A stretch of DNA of 37,362 bases from a virus (IMGVR_UViG_3300035698_009882:1-37362); one strand, 5' to 3'; counted from the first letter of the stretch, positions 8,971 to 17,058 are shown. The notes: generated from the letters alone by a model not told the origin. Translations and numbers: made by a program.

Positions 8971-9000
8971 CGGAACATTTCCACCTATTACGAATACAAT
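8971..9000 (+). promoter_or_regulatory. GGAAC-type promoter candidate
   Basis: CGGAAC (8971-8976), 18 bases, then TACAAT (8995-9000). The same pair of boxes with 17-18 base spacing recurs ahead of several other genes. It lies just behind the terminator and 58 bases before the next start codon. Confidence 0.5.
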
Positions 9001-9029
9001 AGACTCAAATGGCCTTGTAATGGACCTAA

Positions 9030-9038
9030 GATATATAA
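9030..9038 (+). promoter_or_regulatory. Late-type promoter motif GATATATAA
   Basis: GATATATAA, 20 bases before the ATG at 9058. The motif recurs at 11241, 22170 and 22709, with close variants at 25803 (minus strand) and 35171. T4 late promoters likewise consist of a -10-like TATA box alone. Confidence 0.5.
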
Positions 9039-9057
9039 GGTAATAGATAAGTAGCGG

Positions 9058-9906
9058 ATGATAGTTATAGGTAAAAATGCGATTCACCTTGAATTTTTCG
9101 AGGATGGAGAGAAAAGTATCTTAGAGATTGATCACGATTTGAACCCTCTTACAAGGTATATGGATCACACGGTAATGATCGAAGAAGATGTGACGGTTAG
9201 GGATCTGTTCATTCATATGGGACAGGAACCAGAGAACATTGATGCAGTATTTGACTCCAGTTTAGGAGGATACAGTTTTCAGTATTTCTTATCCGAAGCC
9301 TTGGAAGATTTTGTACCTGACGAAAAAGATGAGGATCTATTAAAATTTGCTGTATTTGTACATAAGTGTAACGTCGATTCTGATGAGCTCTTACACGACA
9401 TAAGGTTTGTTGTGGTAGGTAAGCACCCAGAAGAGAAAGGAGAGGACACAGACTACAGTATGGAGCTCACAGCGATCAATACCTACGGACATCTCCCGGT
9501 AAAGATCAACAAGGAGTATAATATTACAAAAACAGAAATCATTGACGGTGAACATATAGAAGTTCCACTATTCACCACAACTAAATCGATGACACTATAT
9601 GATCTACTTTCTTCACTTTTATTTGAGGTGAGTTATCATGGAACACCAGATATGCGATCCGACACCTTCGACCAGATGAAAGAAGAAGTCCGATCAAGAA
9701 TAATAGAAGCACGAAAAAACAATGAGGATGACTTCGACCCGATCTTGGATATTTCCAAGATCACGTACACGCCAGAGAATTTAGAAGTAGTTCTAGAAGA
9801 CCTGGAAACTAAATTAGAATTGTCTGTAACCGAGGAGCAGTACGAAACAAGTGCTTTCCTCCGAGATAGAATAAAGGTTCTGAAGAAAAAAATAAGCGAT
9901 CAATAA
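9058..9906 (+). CDS. Hypothetical protein with C-terminal UVR-like coiled-coil motif
   Basis: 282 acidic residues, not recognised as a whole. The first 230 residues are mixed alpha/beta with no catalytic signature. The last 40 (about 243-282) form a helical hairpin ending EEQYETSAFLRDRIKVLKKK, which fits the UVR motif consensus of UvrB, UvrC and McsA (L..A...E.YE.AA.LRD.I..L). The phage protein at 22219 ends in a similar motif. The gene is one base upstream of the gp26-like gene and follows a late-type promoter, so a tail or baseplate assembly role is plausible from position. In UVR proteins the motif mediates protein-protein contact. Confidence 0.75.
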   Translation: MIVIGKNAIHLEFFEDGEKSILEIDHDLNPLTRYMDHTVMIEEDVTVRDLFIHMGQEPENIDAVFDSSLGGYSFQYFLSEALEDFVPDEKDEDLLKFAVFVHKCNVDSDELLHDIRFVVVGKHPEEKGEDTDYSMELTAINTYGHLPVKINKEYNITKTEIIDGEHIEVPLFTTTKSMTLYDLLSSLLFEVSYHGTPDMRSDTFDQMKEEVRSRIIEARKNNEDDFDPILDISKITYTPENLEVVLEDLETKLELSVTEEQYETSAFLRDRIKVLKKKISDQ

Positions 9907-9907
9907 A

Positions 9908-10912
9908 ATGAGCGAAGCAAAAAATATGGCCGAGAAAGCCGAAGAAGTCCTACGTAACAAAGAAGCAGACGGTGGATTAGAATACGATGAAGTAGTTGTA
10001 CCAAAGGTAGAGGAACCTCTTAATTTAGGAAAAGCAACTAGTTTTGAATCTGAAGTACGAGTAGGGGAAGAAATCCCTGGAAGTAATCTTGGATGGAAAC
10101 CGGTTCCAATCGAGAACCTTCCTTCACAAGGTATGTTCTATCCAGAAGGAACCACATTAGAAATTAAGTCCGCCGGATCTTCTGAGATTCGTCACTTCTC
10201 TACTATTGATGAGAACGATCCATTAGATATGGATGACAAACTGAATATGGTGATCGACAAGTGTATGAGACTACGCTTCCCAGATCGTCATGCAACTTGG
10301 AAAGATCTTAAAGAAGAGGATCGATTCTATTTGATATTCGCAATCCGTGATATTACATTCATTAACGGTGAGAACAAATTGTATCTCAACATGAAGTGTG
10401 GACGTACTTGTGGTGGCGATGGTCAAATGAAAGAGAAGATCGAACTTGCCAAAGAGAACTTTGAGTATTATGAGATCGAAGAGAAACTGATGAAGTTCTA
10501 CAACCCGGATGAAAGATGCTTCGTTGTTGAATCACCAAAGGCCGGTACAATCAAAATGTACATCCCTTCATTGGGTACAACATCCTTCATTAAAAACCAC
10601 CTAAGACAAAAGGTGAGAGATAATGAATTCTATGACAAAGCATTCCTGAAGGTTGCACCATTTATGTTCCCAGACTGGCGAGCGTTAAATGATAAACTGT
10701 ACAAGGAGACTGTACAGGATTCAATTGGATGGAGTCCACTAAAACTATCAGCTATTTTGAGAATGGCTGAGATGATCAGATTCGGTGTTAAAACTGAAAT
10801 GACAAAATCATGTAACCAGTGTGGAGTGGAGGTCCACACCCCTTTATCATTTCCCGGAGGAGTCAAATCATTATTTCTCTCAGCCGACCCCTTCGACGAC
10901 CTTTTTAGCTAA
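9908..10912 (+). CDS. Probable baseplate hub subunit (T4 gp26-like)
   Basis: 334 residues. After a charged N-terminal extension of about 80 residues comes NLPSQGMFYPEGTTLEI, the usual opening of T4 gp26-like baseplate proteins, then a helical core (DDKLNMVIDKCMRLRF) and, near the C-terminus, SCNQCGVEVHTPLSF, a C-x2-C pair that probably belongs to a zinc or structural site; a second C-x3-C occurs in KCGRTCGGD at about 163-167. T4 gp26 has 208 residues and is part of the baseplate hub assembly. Position before the tape measure gene supports this. The stop at 10912 lies inside an alternative reading frame that continues into the next gene. Confidence 0.62.
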   Translation: MSEAKNMAEKAEEVLRNKEADGGLEYDEVVVPKVEEPLNLGKATSFESEVRVGEEIPGSNLGWKPVPIENLPSQGMFYPEGTTLEIKSAGSSEIRHFSTIDENDPLDMDDKLNMVIDKCMRLRFPDRHATWKDLKEEDRFYLIFAIRDITFINGENKLYLNMKCGRTCGGDGQMKEKIELAKENFEYYEIEEKLMKFYNPDERCFVVESPKAGTIKMYIPSLGTTSFIKNHLRQKVRDNEFYDKAFLKVAPFMFPDWRALNDKLYKETVQDSIGWSPLKLSAILRMAEMIRFGVKTEMTKSCNQCGVEVHTPLSFPGGVKSLFLSADPFDDLFS

Positions 10913-10955
10913 TCTACCAAGCGAACCGTACCAACCAGGTGACAGCCTCTTAAAC

Positions 10956-11234
10956 ATGTTCCAGATCGACATTGATAACTACATCAGAATCAAAGTCGCC
11001 CTGGGCATGCATTTGAGCCAACCAGGATCTGATGTTGAGAACTGGCCTTACTGGGAGTTTGAAGCATGGGTTGATATTCTTAAAGACGTACTGGAGAAAC
11101 GCCAACAAGCAGAAGGTAAACAACAAAGTCAATCCGAAGCGGCACAACCAAATACCAGTCAATTGATGAGACAGGCAAGTTCTTCTATGCCTAAACCACC
11201 TGCGATGCCATCTTTCAAAATGCCGAAAATGTAA
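10956..11234 (+). CDS. Small protein upstream of tape measure; start uncertain
   Basis: From the ATG at 10956 it encodes 92 residues: a helical part (MFQIDIDNYIRIKVALGMHL, then WPYWEFEAWVDILKDVLEKR) and a Gln/Ser/Pro/Met-rich tail. The frame is open upstream to an ATG at 10821 inside the gp26-like gene, and the peptide between the gp26-like stop and 10956 (LANLPSEPYQPGDSLLN) looks protein-like. A small protein in this place is often a tail assembly chaperone or a gp51-like factor. In several phages the equivalent product is made by ribosomal frameshifting from the upstream frame, and the frame relation here would need a +1 or -2 shift. The function is an inference from position. Confidence 0.65.
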   Translation: MFQIDIDNYIRIKVALGMHLSQPGSDVENWPYWEFEAWVDILKDVLEKRQQAEGKQQSQSEAAQPNTSQLMRQASSSMPKPPAMPSFKMPKM

Positions 11235-11240
11235 GTGACG

Positions 11241-11249
11241 GATATATAA
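11241..11249 (+). promoter_or_regulatory. Late-type promoter motif GATATATAA
   Basis: GATATATAA ends three bases before the ATG of the tape measure gene at 11253. The spacing is very short, so either transcripts are nearly leaderless or the box serves another role in initiation. Confidence 0.45.
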
Positions 11250-11252
11250 GAC

Positions 11253-14200
11253 ATGGCACTAGATAAAATAGCGGGTCTATTGGGTATGTCGGCAAAAACA
11301 ATGTCCGACTCCGCCCGAAGTATTGATCAATATGCACAAATCCTGGAATCTCAAATGGAGACCCAGAATGCTCTACTTACCACGCTCGTGGATAAGATGG
11401 ATACGATCGCTGATAAGAAAGGTGCTAAAGGTGGTGGATTTGGAAATAAGAAAGGTGCATCATTAAAAGATACTGCAAACAGTTTAGGTGAGATCTCAAA
11501 GATCTTGCCAACACTAATTAAAAATTTGATCATCTTTCCAAAGAAGAGTGGTATCAAATTTGTCAGCTTTGTAAGAGATCTATCCGACGTAATAGAAGAC
11601 GTCTCGGCAAAGAAGTATAAAGAATTCGGTAATATGTTAACAGCTATGGGCGACCATATTGGTGACATAGCTATGGGCCTTTTGAAATTTAGAATATTGG
11701 TCGGGGCGAAGACAGTCGACATATTTGTTAGTTTCATAAAAGAGTTTTCCGAAGCATTAGGTGATATTGACCGTAAAGAAATAGCTGCCGGTGCCAAAGC
11801 ATTAAAGCAGATGTCTTCTGCTATTGCATCATTTGGATTTACGTTAATGATCGCTTCATTGGCCTATGCAATTGTAGGACCTATTGCCATGCTGACTGTT
11901 ATTCCTACTATTGCAGCATTTGGATATGTGTTTACTAAGATCGGTGAATCAGAAGAAAACATAAAGACTGGTGCACAAGCCATCGCCTGGATGGGTGTCG
12001 CAATCGTTAGTATGGGTGTTGCAATGGCAGTTACTCAGCTATTGGCTGGCGGTTCTTGGGGTGCTTTTGCAGAAGGTGCTCTGATTGTTACTACTGCTAT
12101 GATCGGATTTACATTGGTCTTCCGATTGTTAGAGGCCTTAGGCGCAGATAAAGTTAAAGAATCAGCTCAGTCTATGATGTGGGTTGGGTTTTCAATTATA
12201 TCTCTGGGAGTAGGAATTGCATTCTGGCAAATGGCGAGAATTGATTTTACATCAGTATTACACGTTGCAGCAGGTGTAGCTCTAGTAGGTTTAGCCTTTG
12301 GTCTTATTGGCATATTCAGTAAGCAAATCGAATCAGGTTCTCTGGCAATGATATTTACCGGATTGGCGATTTCTGCTCTTTCTGCTGGTATCTGGGTATT
12401 CAAGAAATTAGAAATAGGTACAGAAGATATTTTAAGAACCGGATTGGCCGTATTGACAATGGGTATATTATTTGGTCTGGCCGGTGCTGGTCCAATGCCT
12501 GGGTTTATTGCCCTTGGGTCTCTTGCTATGATCGGTGCAGCGATTGCAATTACAGCGATCGGTTTTGGCTTCTCAATTTTTAAAAAGTTCAAAGTTGATT
12601 TAGCGGATATTGGAATTATGGCCGGAGCGGTTACATCCCTTGGTGTTATGATGGCAGCGGCCGGAGCAATGTCATGGTTGATTATACCAGGATCAGCAGC
12701 GATAATATTGGCTGGTCTTGCTGTATCAAGTATATCCAAAGGTCTCAACGAATTTAAAACTGTAAAATTCGATGAAAAAGAAGCTGACAAACTTTCTTAC
12801 GTTGTACAATCAGTAGTATCAGCTTTTGCCGCCTCAGGTGGTGGTGCAAGTTTCATGAGTATTCCTCTTGGTCTTAATAATACCGAGATGGGTATTGAAG
12901 CTGTTGAAAAAGCTGGTAAAGCATTGATGAGTATTTCTAAAGGTCTAGTGAATTTCCGAGCGCTAAAACTGAGTAAATCTGAAGCGGAAGATCTATGGGG
13001 TAAAGAAGGATCTATTGTAATGACCATTGGTGGAATATCTTCGGCCTTTGGCGCTATTGGTGGGAAGAATTCTGCGGCGGCTAAAGGAAGCCTATTAGGT
13101 TTTATTGGCATTGAACGTAATGCTGTTGAAGAAGGAATAAAATCTGTGACGCACGTCAGTAAAGCACTTATGGATATAGGTAAGGGTATAATTGCCATAA
13201 GAAAAATGAAACTCGGAAAGAAAGAAGCTGCAGATATATTTGGCGAAGGTGGATCTCTTGAAGTTATCATGTCTGGTATTAGTACAGCATTTGCTTCTGC
13301 AGGCGGTAGTAAAGCCAGGAAAGGAAAGAGTTTGTTAGGCTGGATCGGTGTTGAAAAAAATGAGGTTGAAGATGGTATCAATGCTGTGAAGAATGTTGGA
13401 AGTACATTAGTAAGTTTAGCTGCAGGAGTTCAAGGATTCGCCAATTTGGAATTTACAGATCCAATAACTGGTAAGAAGATTAAAATGGACTCAGCAACAT
13501 TAGGATTAGTAACAACTAATATAGGATCAGTAGTAAATGCAGTTTCCACTGTGTTTGGACAGATTGGTGCGGGAACAGAAAGTTCTGGTGGTCTTGCTGG
13601 ATTCTTTGGCGCAAAGGATAATAAGGTTTCTGATGGTATTGAAGCAGTAAAGGGCATTGGAGCAGAATTAGTCAATATTGCAGATGGTGTAGTGAAATTT
13701 GCTAGGATGACATTTAAAGATCCATTGACAGGGAAAACTCTTGACATTGATAGTTCAATGTTTGGTTTGGATGGAGTAATTTTTAAGAATATTCTTATGG
13801 TTGTAACTGCCGTTTCCACCGTATTTGGACAAATTGGAGCCGGTACAACAGATGCAAGCGGCATTGCAGGATTCTTTGGTGCAAAGGATAATAATGTATC
13901 ACTCGGTATTGAAGCAGTAAAGGGAATAGGATCTGAACTTGTTAGTATTGCAGACGGTGTTCTGAAATGGGCTAAAATGCCGGATCTTAAAGGAAGTATT
14001 GCTAATATTAAAAGTGTATTGACAACAGTCCCAGCAGAATTTCTCCTTGCCTATACAACATATTTACAGAAGCTCGAAAACACTGAAGCCTTTTCGGTGT
14101 TTGATAAATTCAGCGATTTGATTGGAGATATGGCCGATTCTATAAATGATATTCCGGTTGATACAAAAACTAAAACAATTGGTCTTGTCAAATTCATACA

Positions 14201-14666
14201 GGACTTGACAAAAGAAGTTGATCCATTAAGTAAACTTGCTGATTCGTTTGAACGATTGGCAGATGGTATGGAGAACGTTGCCAAGTCATATAAGACAATG
14301 GATCAGGTTACGTTAGACAAGCACAAATTACTTCTTGATTCTCTGGTAGTATTCTCGGAGGTCGATCCTAATAGCTCAAGTGCTGTAAGTGATAGAGGTA
14401 AGCAACTTCTTGATTATGTTCAAAACGGAACAACCCCAGGTGCTCCGGGTGCAGCGGGTGGAACAACCCCAACCCCAGCACCTACGACATCAAAACAAGC
14501 CGGGACAAAAGATGCATCCAAGAAAGCTACACCAGCTCAGACAGTTGATAACAGCGGATTGGAAATGCAATTAGAAGCTATACAGAAAACACTTGCTGGT
14601 ATAAAAACACAGCTTGGTGGAACCCTTAAAGTTAAGGACTCCGGAAATGGTGGTCTATTTGGGTAA
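11253..14666 (+). CDS. Tape measure protein
   Basis: 1137 residues. It sets tail length and is thought to occupy the tube lumen. The N-terminal 75 residues are helical, with a Gly/Lys linker (KGAKGGGFGNKKGAS). Residues about 190-500 contain many long hydrophobic Ala/Gly/Ile segments, typical of tape measures that later enter the host membrane. Residues about 517-925 hold five tandem repeats of 78-90 residues with the core EAVKGIGxELVxIADGV. The C-terminus carries a Pro/Thr/Ala-rich linker (TPGAPGAAGGTTPTPAPTTS) and a final helix. T4 gp29 is shorter (590). At the usual roughly 1.5 angstrom per residue the tail would be about 170 nm; this is an estimate. Confidence 0.88.
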   Translation: MALDKIAGLLGMSAKTMSDSARSIDQYAQILESQMETQNALLTTLVDKMDTIADKKGAKGGGFGNKKGASLKDTANSLGEISKILPTLIKNLIIFPKKSGIKFVSFVRDLSDVIEDVSAKKYKEFGNMLTAMGDHIGDIAMGLLKFRILVGAKTVDIFVSFIKEFSEALGDIDRKEIAAGAKALKQMSSAIASFGFTLMIASLAYAIVGPIAMLTVIPTIAAFGYVFTKIGESEENIKTGAQAIAWMGVAIVSMGVAMAVTQLLAGGSWGAFAEGALIVTTAMIGFTLVFRLLEALGADKVKESAQSMMWVGFSIISLGVGIAFWQMARIDFTSVLHVAAGVALVGLAFGLIGIFSKQIESGSLAMIFTGLAISALSAGIWVFKKLEIGTEDILRTGLAVLTMGILFGLAGAGPMPGFIALGSLAMIGAAIAITAIGFGFSIFKKFKVDLADIGIMAGAVTSLGVMMAAAGAMSWLIIPGSAAIILAGLAVSSISKGLNEFKTVKFDEKEADKLSYVVQSVVSAFAASGGGASFMSIPLGLNNTEMGIEAVEKAGKALMSISKGLVNFRALKLSKSEAEDLWGKEGSIVMTIGGISSAFGAIGGKNSAAAKGSLLGFIGIERNAVEEGIKSVTHVSKALMDIGKGIIAIRKMKLGKKEAADIFGEGGSLEVIMSGISTAFASAGGSKARKGKSLLGWIGVEKNEVEDGINAVKNVGSTLVSLAAGVQGFANLEFTDPITGKKIKMDSATLGLVTTNIGSVVNAVSTVFGQIGAGTESSGGLAGFFGAKDNKVSDGIEAVKGIGAELVNIADGVVKFARMTFKDPLTGKTLDIDSSMFGLDGVIFKNILMVVTAVSTVFGQIGAGTTDASGIAGFFGAKDNNVSLGIEAVKGIGSELVSIADGVLKWAKMPDLKGSIANIKSVLTTVPAEFLLAYTTYLQKLENTEAFSVFDKFSDLIGDMADSINDIPVDTKTKTIGLVKFIQDLTKEVDPLSKLADSFERLADGMENVAKSYKTMDQVTLDKHKLLLDSLVVFSEVDPNSSSAVSDRGKQLLDYVQNGTTPGAPGAAGGTTPTPAPTTSKQAGTKDASKKATPAQTVDNSGLEMQLEAIQKTLAGIKTQLGGTLKVKDSGNGGLFG
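12801..14030 (+). repeat. Five tandem repeats inside the tape measure gene
   Basis: Copies begin near 12801, 13035, 13278, 13541 and 13812 (steps of about 234-271 bases). Each encodes a V/I-S-x-x-F-x-x-x-G-G start, a G-F-F-G-A or G-x-I-G block, then G-I-E-A-V-x-x-x-G and L-x-x-I-A-x-G-V. Copies 4 and 5 are nearly identical at the protein level over about 55 residues, which suggests a recent duplication; copies 1-3 are diverged. Confidence 0.8.
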
Positions 14667-14673
14667 ACTTTTT

Positions 14674-14702
14674 CGAAACATTTCAGGATTTAATTTTATA
14701 TT
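14674..14702 (+). promoter_or_regulatory. GAAAC-type promoter candidate
   Basis: CGAAAC (14674-14679), 17 bases, then TATATT (14697-14702). It is the first of two such elements in the 162-base gap between the tape measure gene and dCMP deaminase. Confidence 0.45.
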
Positions 14703-14780
14703 CGACTTATCGGATTTACCAATAGATAATTCGGGTCACCAAGCCTTCCGATTTACCACAGTTTATTTTTCCCTATAAAG

Positions 14781-14809
14781 CGAAACTTTTCGCCCTGGGT
14801 GTGTATAAA
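14781..14809 (+). promoter_or_regulatory. GAAAC-type promoter candidate for the dCMP deaminase-sigma unit
   Basis: CGAAAC (14781-14786), 17 bases, then TATAAA (14804-14809), 19 bases before the ATG at 14829. The stretch AAACTTTTC with TGTATAA 10-11 bases further on is shared with the element at 34757. Confidence 0.6.
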
Positions 14810-14828
14810 ATAATGCTACGGAAGGCTA

Positions 14829-15287
14829 ATGAATTTTACAAGATACGATATTTCTTATATGGAGATGGCTCTCGTCTGGGCCAAGAATTCCCACTGCAAA
14901 AGAAAGCAGGTCGGGGCATTCATAGTTAAAGATCAAATGATAATTTCTGATGGGTTCAATGGAACACCATCAGGTATGGACAATTGTTGTGAGGATGCAC
15001 AAGGCGATACTCAATGGCACGTAATCCATGCTGAGGCAAATGCCCTGATGAAACTCGCTTCGAGTACTAATTCATCTAAGGGTGCAACTCTATACATCAC
15101 ATTATCCCCTTGTCGGGAATGTGCTAAACTCATTTTACGTTCAGGAATTGAAAGACTTGTTTTCGATCGGAAGCATAGTGATCAAAGCGGTGTTGAGCTT
15201 CTGAGACATGCTGGAGTATTGGTACAACAGTTGGATATGTCAAACCTACCTACAAACATAAAGTTTCCTAATGGAGTTGAAAGATAA
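14829..15287 (+). CDS. Deoxycytidylate (dCMP) deaminase
   Basis: 152 residues. Converts dCMP to dUMP, the substrate for thymidylate synthesis, raising dTTP for phage replication. The zinc site is complete: H67-A-E69 in HAEANAL (E69 the proton shuttle) and P94-C95-x2-C98 in SPCRECAK. The early residues N-S-H-C-K-R-K-Q-V-G-A and the loop FNGTPSGMDNCCED are typical of dCMP deaminases rather than cytidine deaminases. T4 Cd has 193 residues; the extra zinc-binding insert of T4 seems reduced. It leads a short unit with a small membrane protein (17-base overlap) and the sigma factor. Confidence 0.93.
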   Translation: MNFTRYDISYMEMALVWAKNSHCKRKQVGAFIVKDQMIISDGFNGTPSGMDNCCEDAQGDTQWHVIHAEANALMKLASSTNSSKGATLYITLSPCRECAKLILRSGIERLVFDRKHSDQSGVELLRHAGVLVQQLDMSNLPTNIKFPNGVER

Positions 15288-15501
15288 AATCGCTGAATCA
15301 AAATTCAATATCCGAACGGGTATTATAAGTCTTCTATACGGAGTTGGTAAAACTTTAGTAGAAGCACTACTTGTAATGTTGATATGGAATTTTGTAGTGG
15401 CTCGTAATGAAGGATTAAACGAGGCATCATATATAGATACTATTCTAATCATTACAATGGTTCGTTTGGTACTAGGACAAATAAAGATACAATTAAAATA
15501 G
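15271..15501 (+). CDS. Small two-span membrane protein
   Basis: 76 residues, overlapping the end of the deaminase gene by 17 bases. Two hydrophobic segments (about 18-44 and 54-71) are separated by a short polar loop (ARNEGLNEASYID). The N-terminus is charged, and the protein ends in KIQLK. No family is recognised. Size and topology would fit a holin, an antiholin or an inner-membrane modifier, but it lies with early/middle-type genes, so a lysis role is only one option. Confidence 0.7.
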   Translation: MELKDKIAESKFNIRTGIISLLYGVGKTLVEALLVMLIWNFVVARNEGLNEASYIDTILIITMVRLVLGQIKIQLK

Positions 15502-15510
15502 AAAGAGAGA

Positions 15511-16206
15511 ATGGAGCAAAAGGAAATTCAAACACTAGCACTACAGTTTGTAGCAACAAATAACAGCAAAGACTTTAAGCCTTTGTACGACAGATTAAAA
15601 CCAGGTCTTATTATTTACGTTTACAACATTCTTAAAAATCAAGCTGCAGCCGAAGATGTCGTTGCGGATTCCTTTGTAAAGATGTGGTCAAAGATCGAGC
15701 AGTATAATCCATACTGGAACTTTTCTACTTGGGCATACAGAATCACACGTAACGAGACAATGCAATGGATTCGTAAGAATGGTAAGACACATTCATTAGA
15801 AGCCTTAGGTGGAGAGGAAATAGCGGATAAGATCATTCTATCCGATGCCGCTGCCGAGGATAATGGTCTAGACTTCATAGAACAGCCTAACTGGGAATTT
15901 GACGATGATACTGATCCGATGATGGTTCTGTATGCTAAGGTTCGTGATGATCTCGAGAATTTACCAGATCTGTATCGTGACATCATGAAAGACAGAGAAC
16001 TCAATCAGATGAAGTATGAAGACATCTCAGAAAAATATGGTTTGGAATTGAATACGGTTAAGACAAGAATCAAGCGAGCTCGTGAGAAACTGAAGAAAAG
16101 TGCTCGTGAGCTAATTGCATCATCCGATGGTAAATTGAACATCATGAATACAAGGGTTGCCGAAGACAAACCTGTTGAGGTTCCCGAGATTCCTGAGGAA
16201 CAATAA
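15511..16206 (+). CDS. ECF-like RNA polymerase sigma factor
   Basis: 231 residues. Region 2 (about 22-92) contains AAAEDVVADSFVKMWSKI and FSTWAYRITRNETMQWIRK, the core-binding and -10-reading helices of sigma-70 family proteins of the ECF group. After an acidic linker (about 95-135), region 4 (about 140-200) has LPDLYRDIMKDRELNQMKYE and a helix-turn-helix with NTVKTRIKRAREKLKK, which should read the -35 element. T4 directs late transcription with the reduced sigma gp55 (185 residues); this protein may do the same job but keeps a full region 4. The start is behind a purine-rich GAAAGAGAGA. It is probably transcribed from the GAAAC-type sites upstream of 14829. Confidence 0.9.
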   Translation: MEQKEIQTLALQFVATNNSKDFKPLYDRLKPGLIIYVYNILKNQAAAEDVVADSFVKMWSKIEQYNPYWNFSTWAYRITRNETMQWIRKNGKTHSLEALGGEEIADKIILSDAAAEDNGLDFIEQPNWEFDDDTDPMMVLYAKVRDDLENLPDLYRDIMKDRELNQMKYEDISEKYGLELNTVKTRIKRAREKLKKSARELIASSDGKLNIMNTRVAEDKPVEVPEIPEEQ

Positions 16207-16216
16207 TCTATCCAGG

Positions 16217-16224
16217 TATATAAT
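16217..16224 (+). promoter_or_regulatory. TATATAAT motif at gene start
   Basis: TATATAAT overlaps the ATG at 16223. An AGGAAC lies 17 bases before the inner TATAAT (16196-16201), so it also fits the other promoter type. Overlap with the start codon argues that the true start may lie downstream. Confidence 0.3.
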
Positions 16225-16699
16225 GGACATGAGAATATTCAGAATAATAAAAGAGATCGGTAACTATTTCTTTCTACTTGCGATGATTCGGAAGCACAAA
16301 GGAACGCCTGAATGGAATGAAAATAATCTCCGTGCTGGGTGGTTCGGTAATATTGGTACAGTTATCAATTTACCCCCTGACGTGTTTCAAGGTGAAGCTA
16401 TGTACTATAAAATGTATGTGATTGAGCAGATGAAACCGGTTAACCGATACCTAGAAGGATTGAACCTTCACGAGATCGTACACGTTGAAACGGAAAGCTT
16501 GGTTGATCCCAATAAAGGATACTATGCCTATCTATTAACGTATACACCATTGTTCAGAGATTTCACTTGGATGTGGATGCTTACACGAGGAGGTGCGATA
16601 GGATTGATTACATATTTACAAATGAAGTTTAGTGTTGCATCTATATGTTGGGATTTCCTTTCAATTCAAGGTACAGCTCTTATCGAAAGATTCTTTTAA
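16223..16699 (+). CDS. Hypothetical protein
   Basis: 158 residues from the ATG at 16223 (second ATG at 16229). The frame is open upstream into the sigma gene, but that part is only the other-frame reading of the sigma C-terminus. The N-terminal helix is hydrophobic (IIKEIGNYFFLLAMI), the middle contains GLNLHEIVHVETESLVDPNK, and the C-terminus is Trp/Leu/Ile-rich (DFTWMWMLTRGGAIGLITYL). H-E-x2-H in LHEIVHVE resembles a metalloprotease HExxH motif but differs in detail (H-E-I-V-H), so a zinc peptidase is possible. It could be membrane-associated. No family is recognised. Confidence 0.65.
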   Translation: MDMRIFRIIKEIGNYFFLLAMIRKHKGTPEWNENNLRAGWFGNIGTVINLPPDVFQGEAMYYKMYVIEQMKPVNRYLEGLNLHEIVHVETESLVDPNKGYYAYLLTYTPLFRDFTWMWMLTRGGAIGLITYLQMKFSVASICWDFLSIQGTALIERFF

Positions 16700-16785
16700 G
16701 GAGGTCACGAAAGCTGGTGATCGTCTCTAAAGTGTTCTGCTACTAACGCAAGACTAGAATCTGGTAATAATACTGGAATAACATT

Positions 16786-16805
16786 GGGTACATTGAGTAC
16801 TTTTT
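16786..16805 (+). terminator. Weak terminator-like hairpin
   Basis: GGGTAC (16786-16791) can pair with GTACTT (16797-16802), with two G-U pairs, followed by a T run (16801-16805). It lies in the 148-base gap 16700-16847. The stem is short, so this is a weak call. Nothing else is seen in the gap except a possible GAAC-type box near 16820. Confidence 0.3.
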
Positions 16806-16847
16806 GCCAGGACTCAGATCAGAACCACTTAATTTAAAACATTACAA

Positions 16848-17057
16848 ATGGAAACAGATAATTTTTGCTATTGGTTAAAGGGTATATTTGAAGGACAATC
16901 AGGTCTAACAGATGCACAGAAATTAAAGATGATTGAAGATCATCTTGAGTTGGTCTTTGATAAGGTTACACCAGAAATCGATGAGAAACTAGTTGAGTCG
17001 GAACCGGGTCACAAAGTTAAGCTAAAGCGATATAAAGGATTACAACATATTTGTTAA
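16848..17057 (+). CDS. Small hypothetical protein
   Basis: 69 residues beginning METDNFCYWLKGIFEGQ and continuing with a helix (LTDAQKLKMIEDHLELVF). From memory, small proteins with the FCYWLxGFFE start and a following AQ..MI..HL..VF helix are common in tailed phages and have no known function. The last residues (LKRYKGLQHIC) meet a convergent endonuclease gene whose stop codon lies one base beyond. The 3' end of the original gene may therefore have been changed by that insertion. Confidence 0.75.
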   Translation: METDNFCYWLKGIFEGQSGLTDAQKLKMIEDHLELVFDKVTPEIDEKLVESEPGHKVKLKRYKGLQHIC

Positions 17058-17058
17058 A

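Noticed and set aside
12167-13381. Two long open frames of 207 and 194 codons on the minus strand inside the tape measure gene
   Set aside because: They are antisense readings of Ala/Gly/Ile-rich repeats, with low-complexity Pro/Ala/Ser composition and no start signals.
16820-16849. CAGAAC-N17-TACAAA as a promoter for the gene at 16848
   Set aside because: The second box overlaps the start codon and the region is A/T-rich, so chance is likely; kept out of the promoter list.
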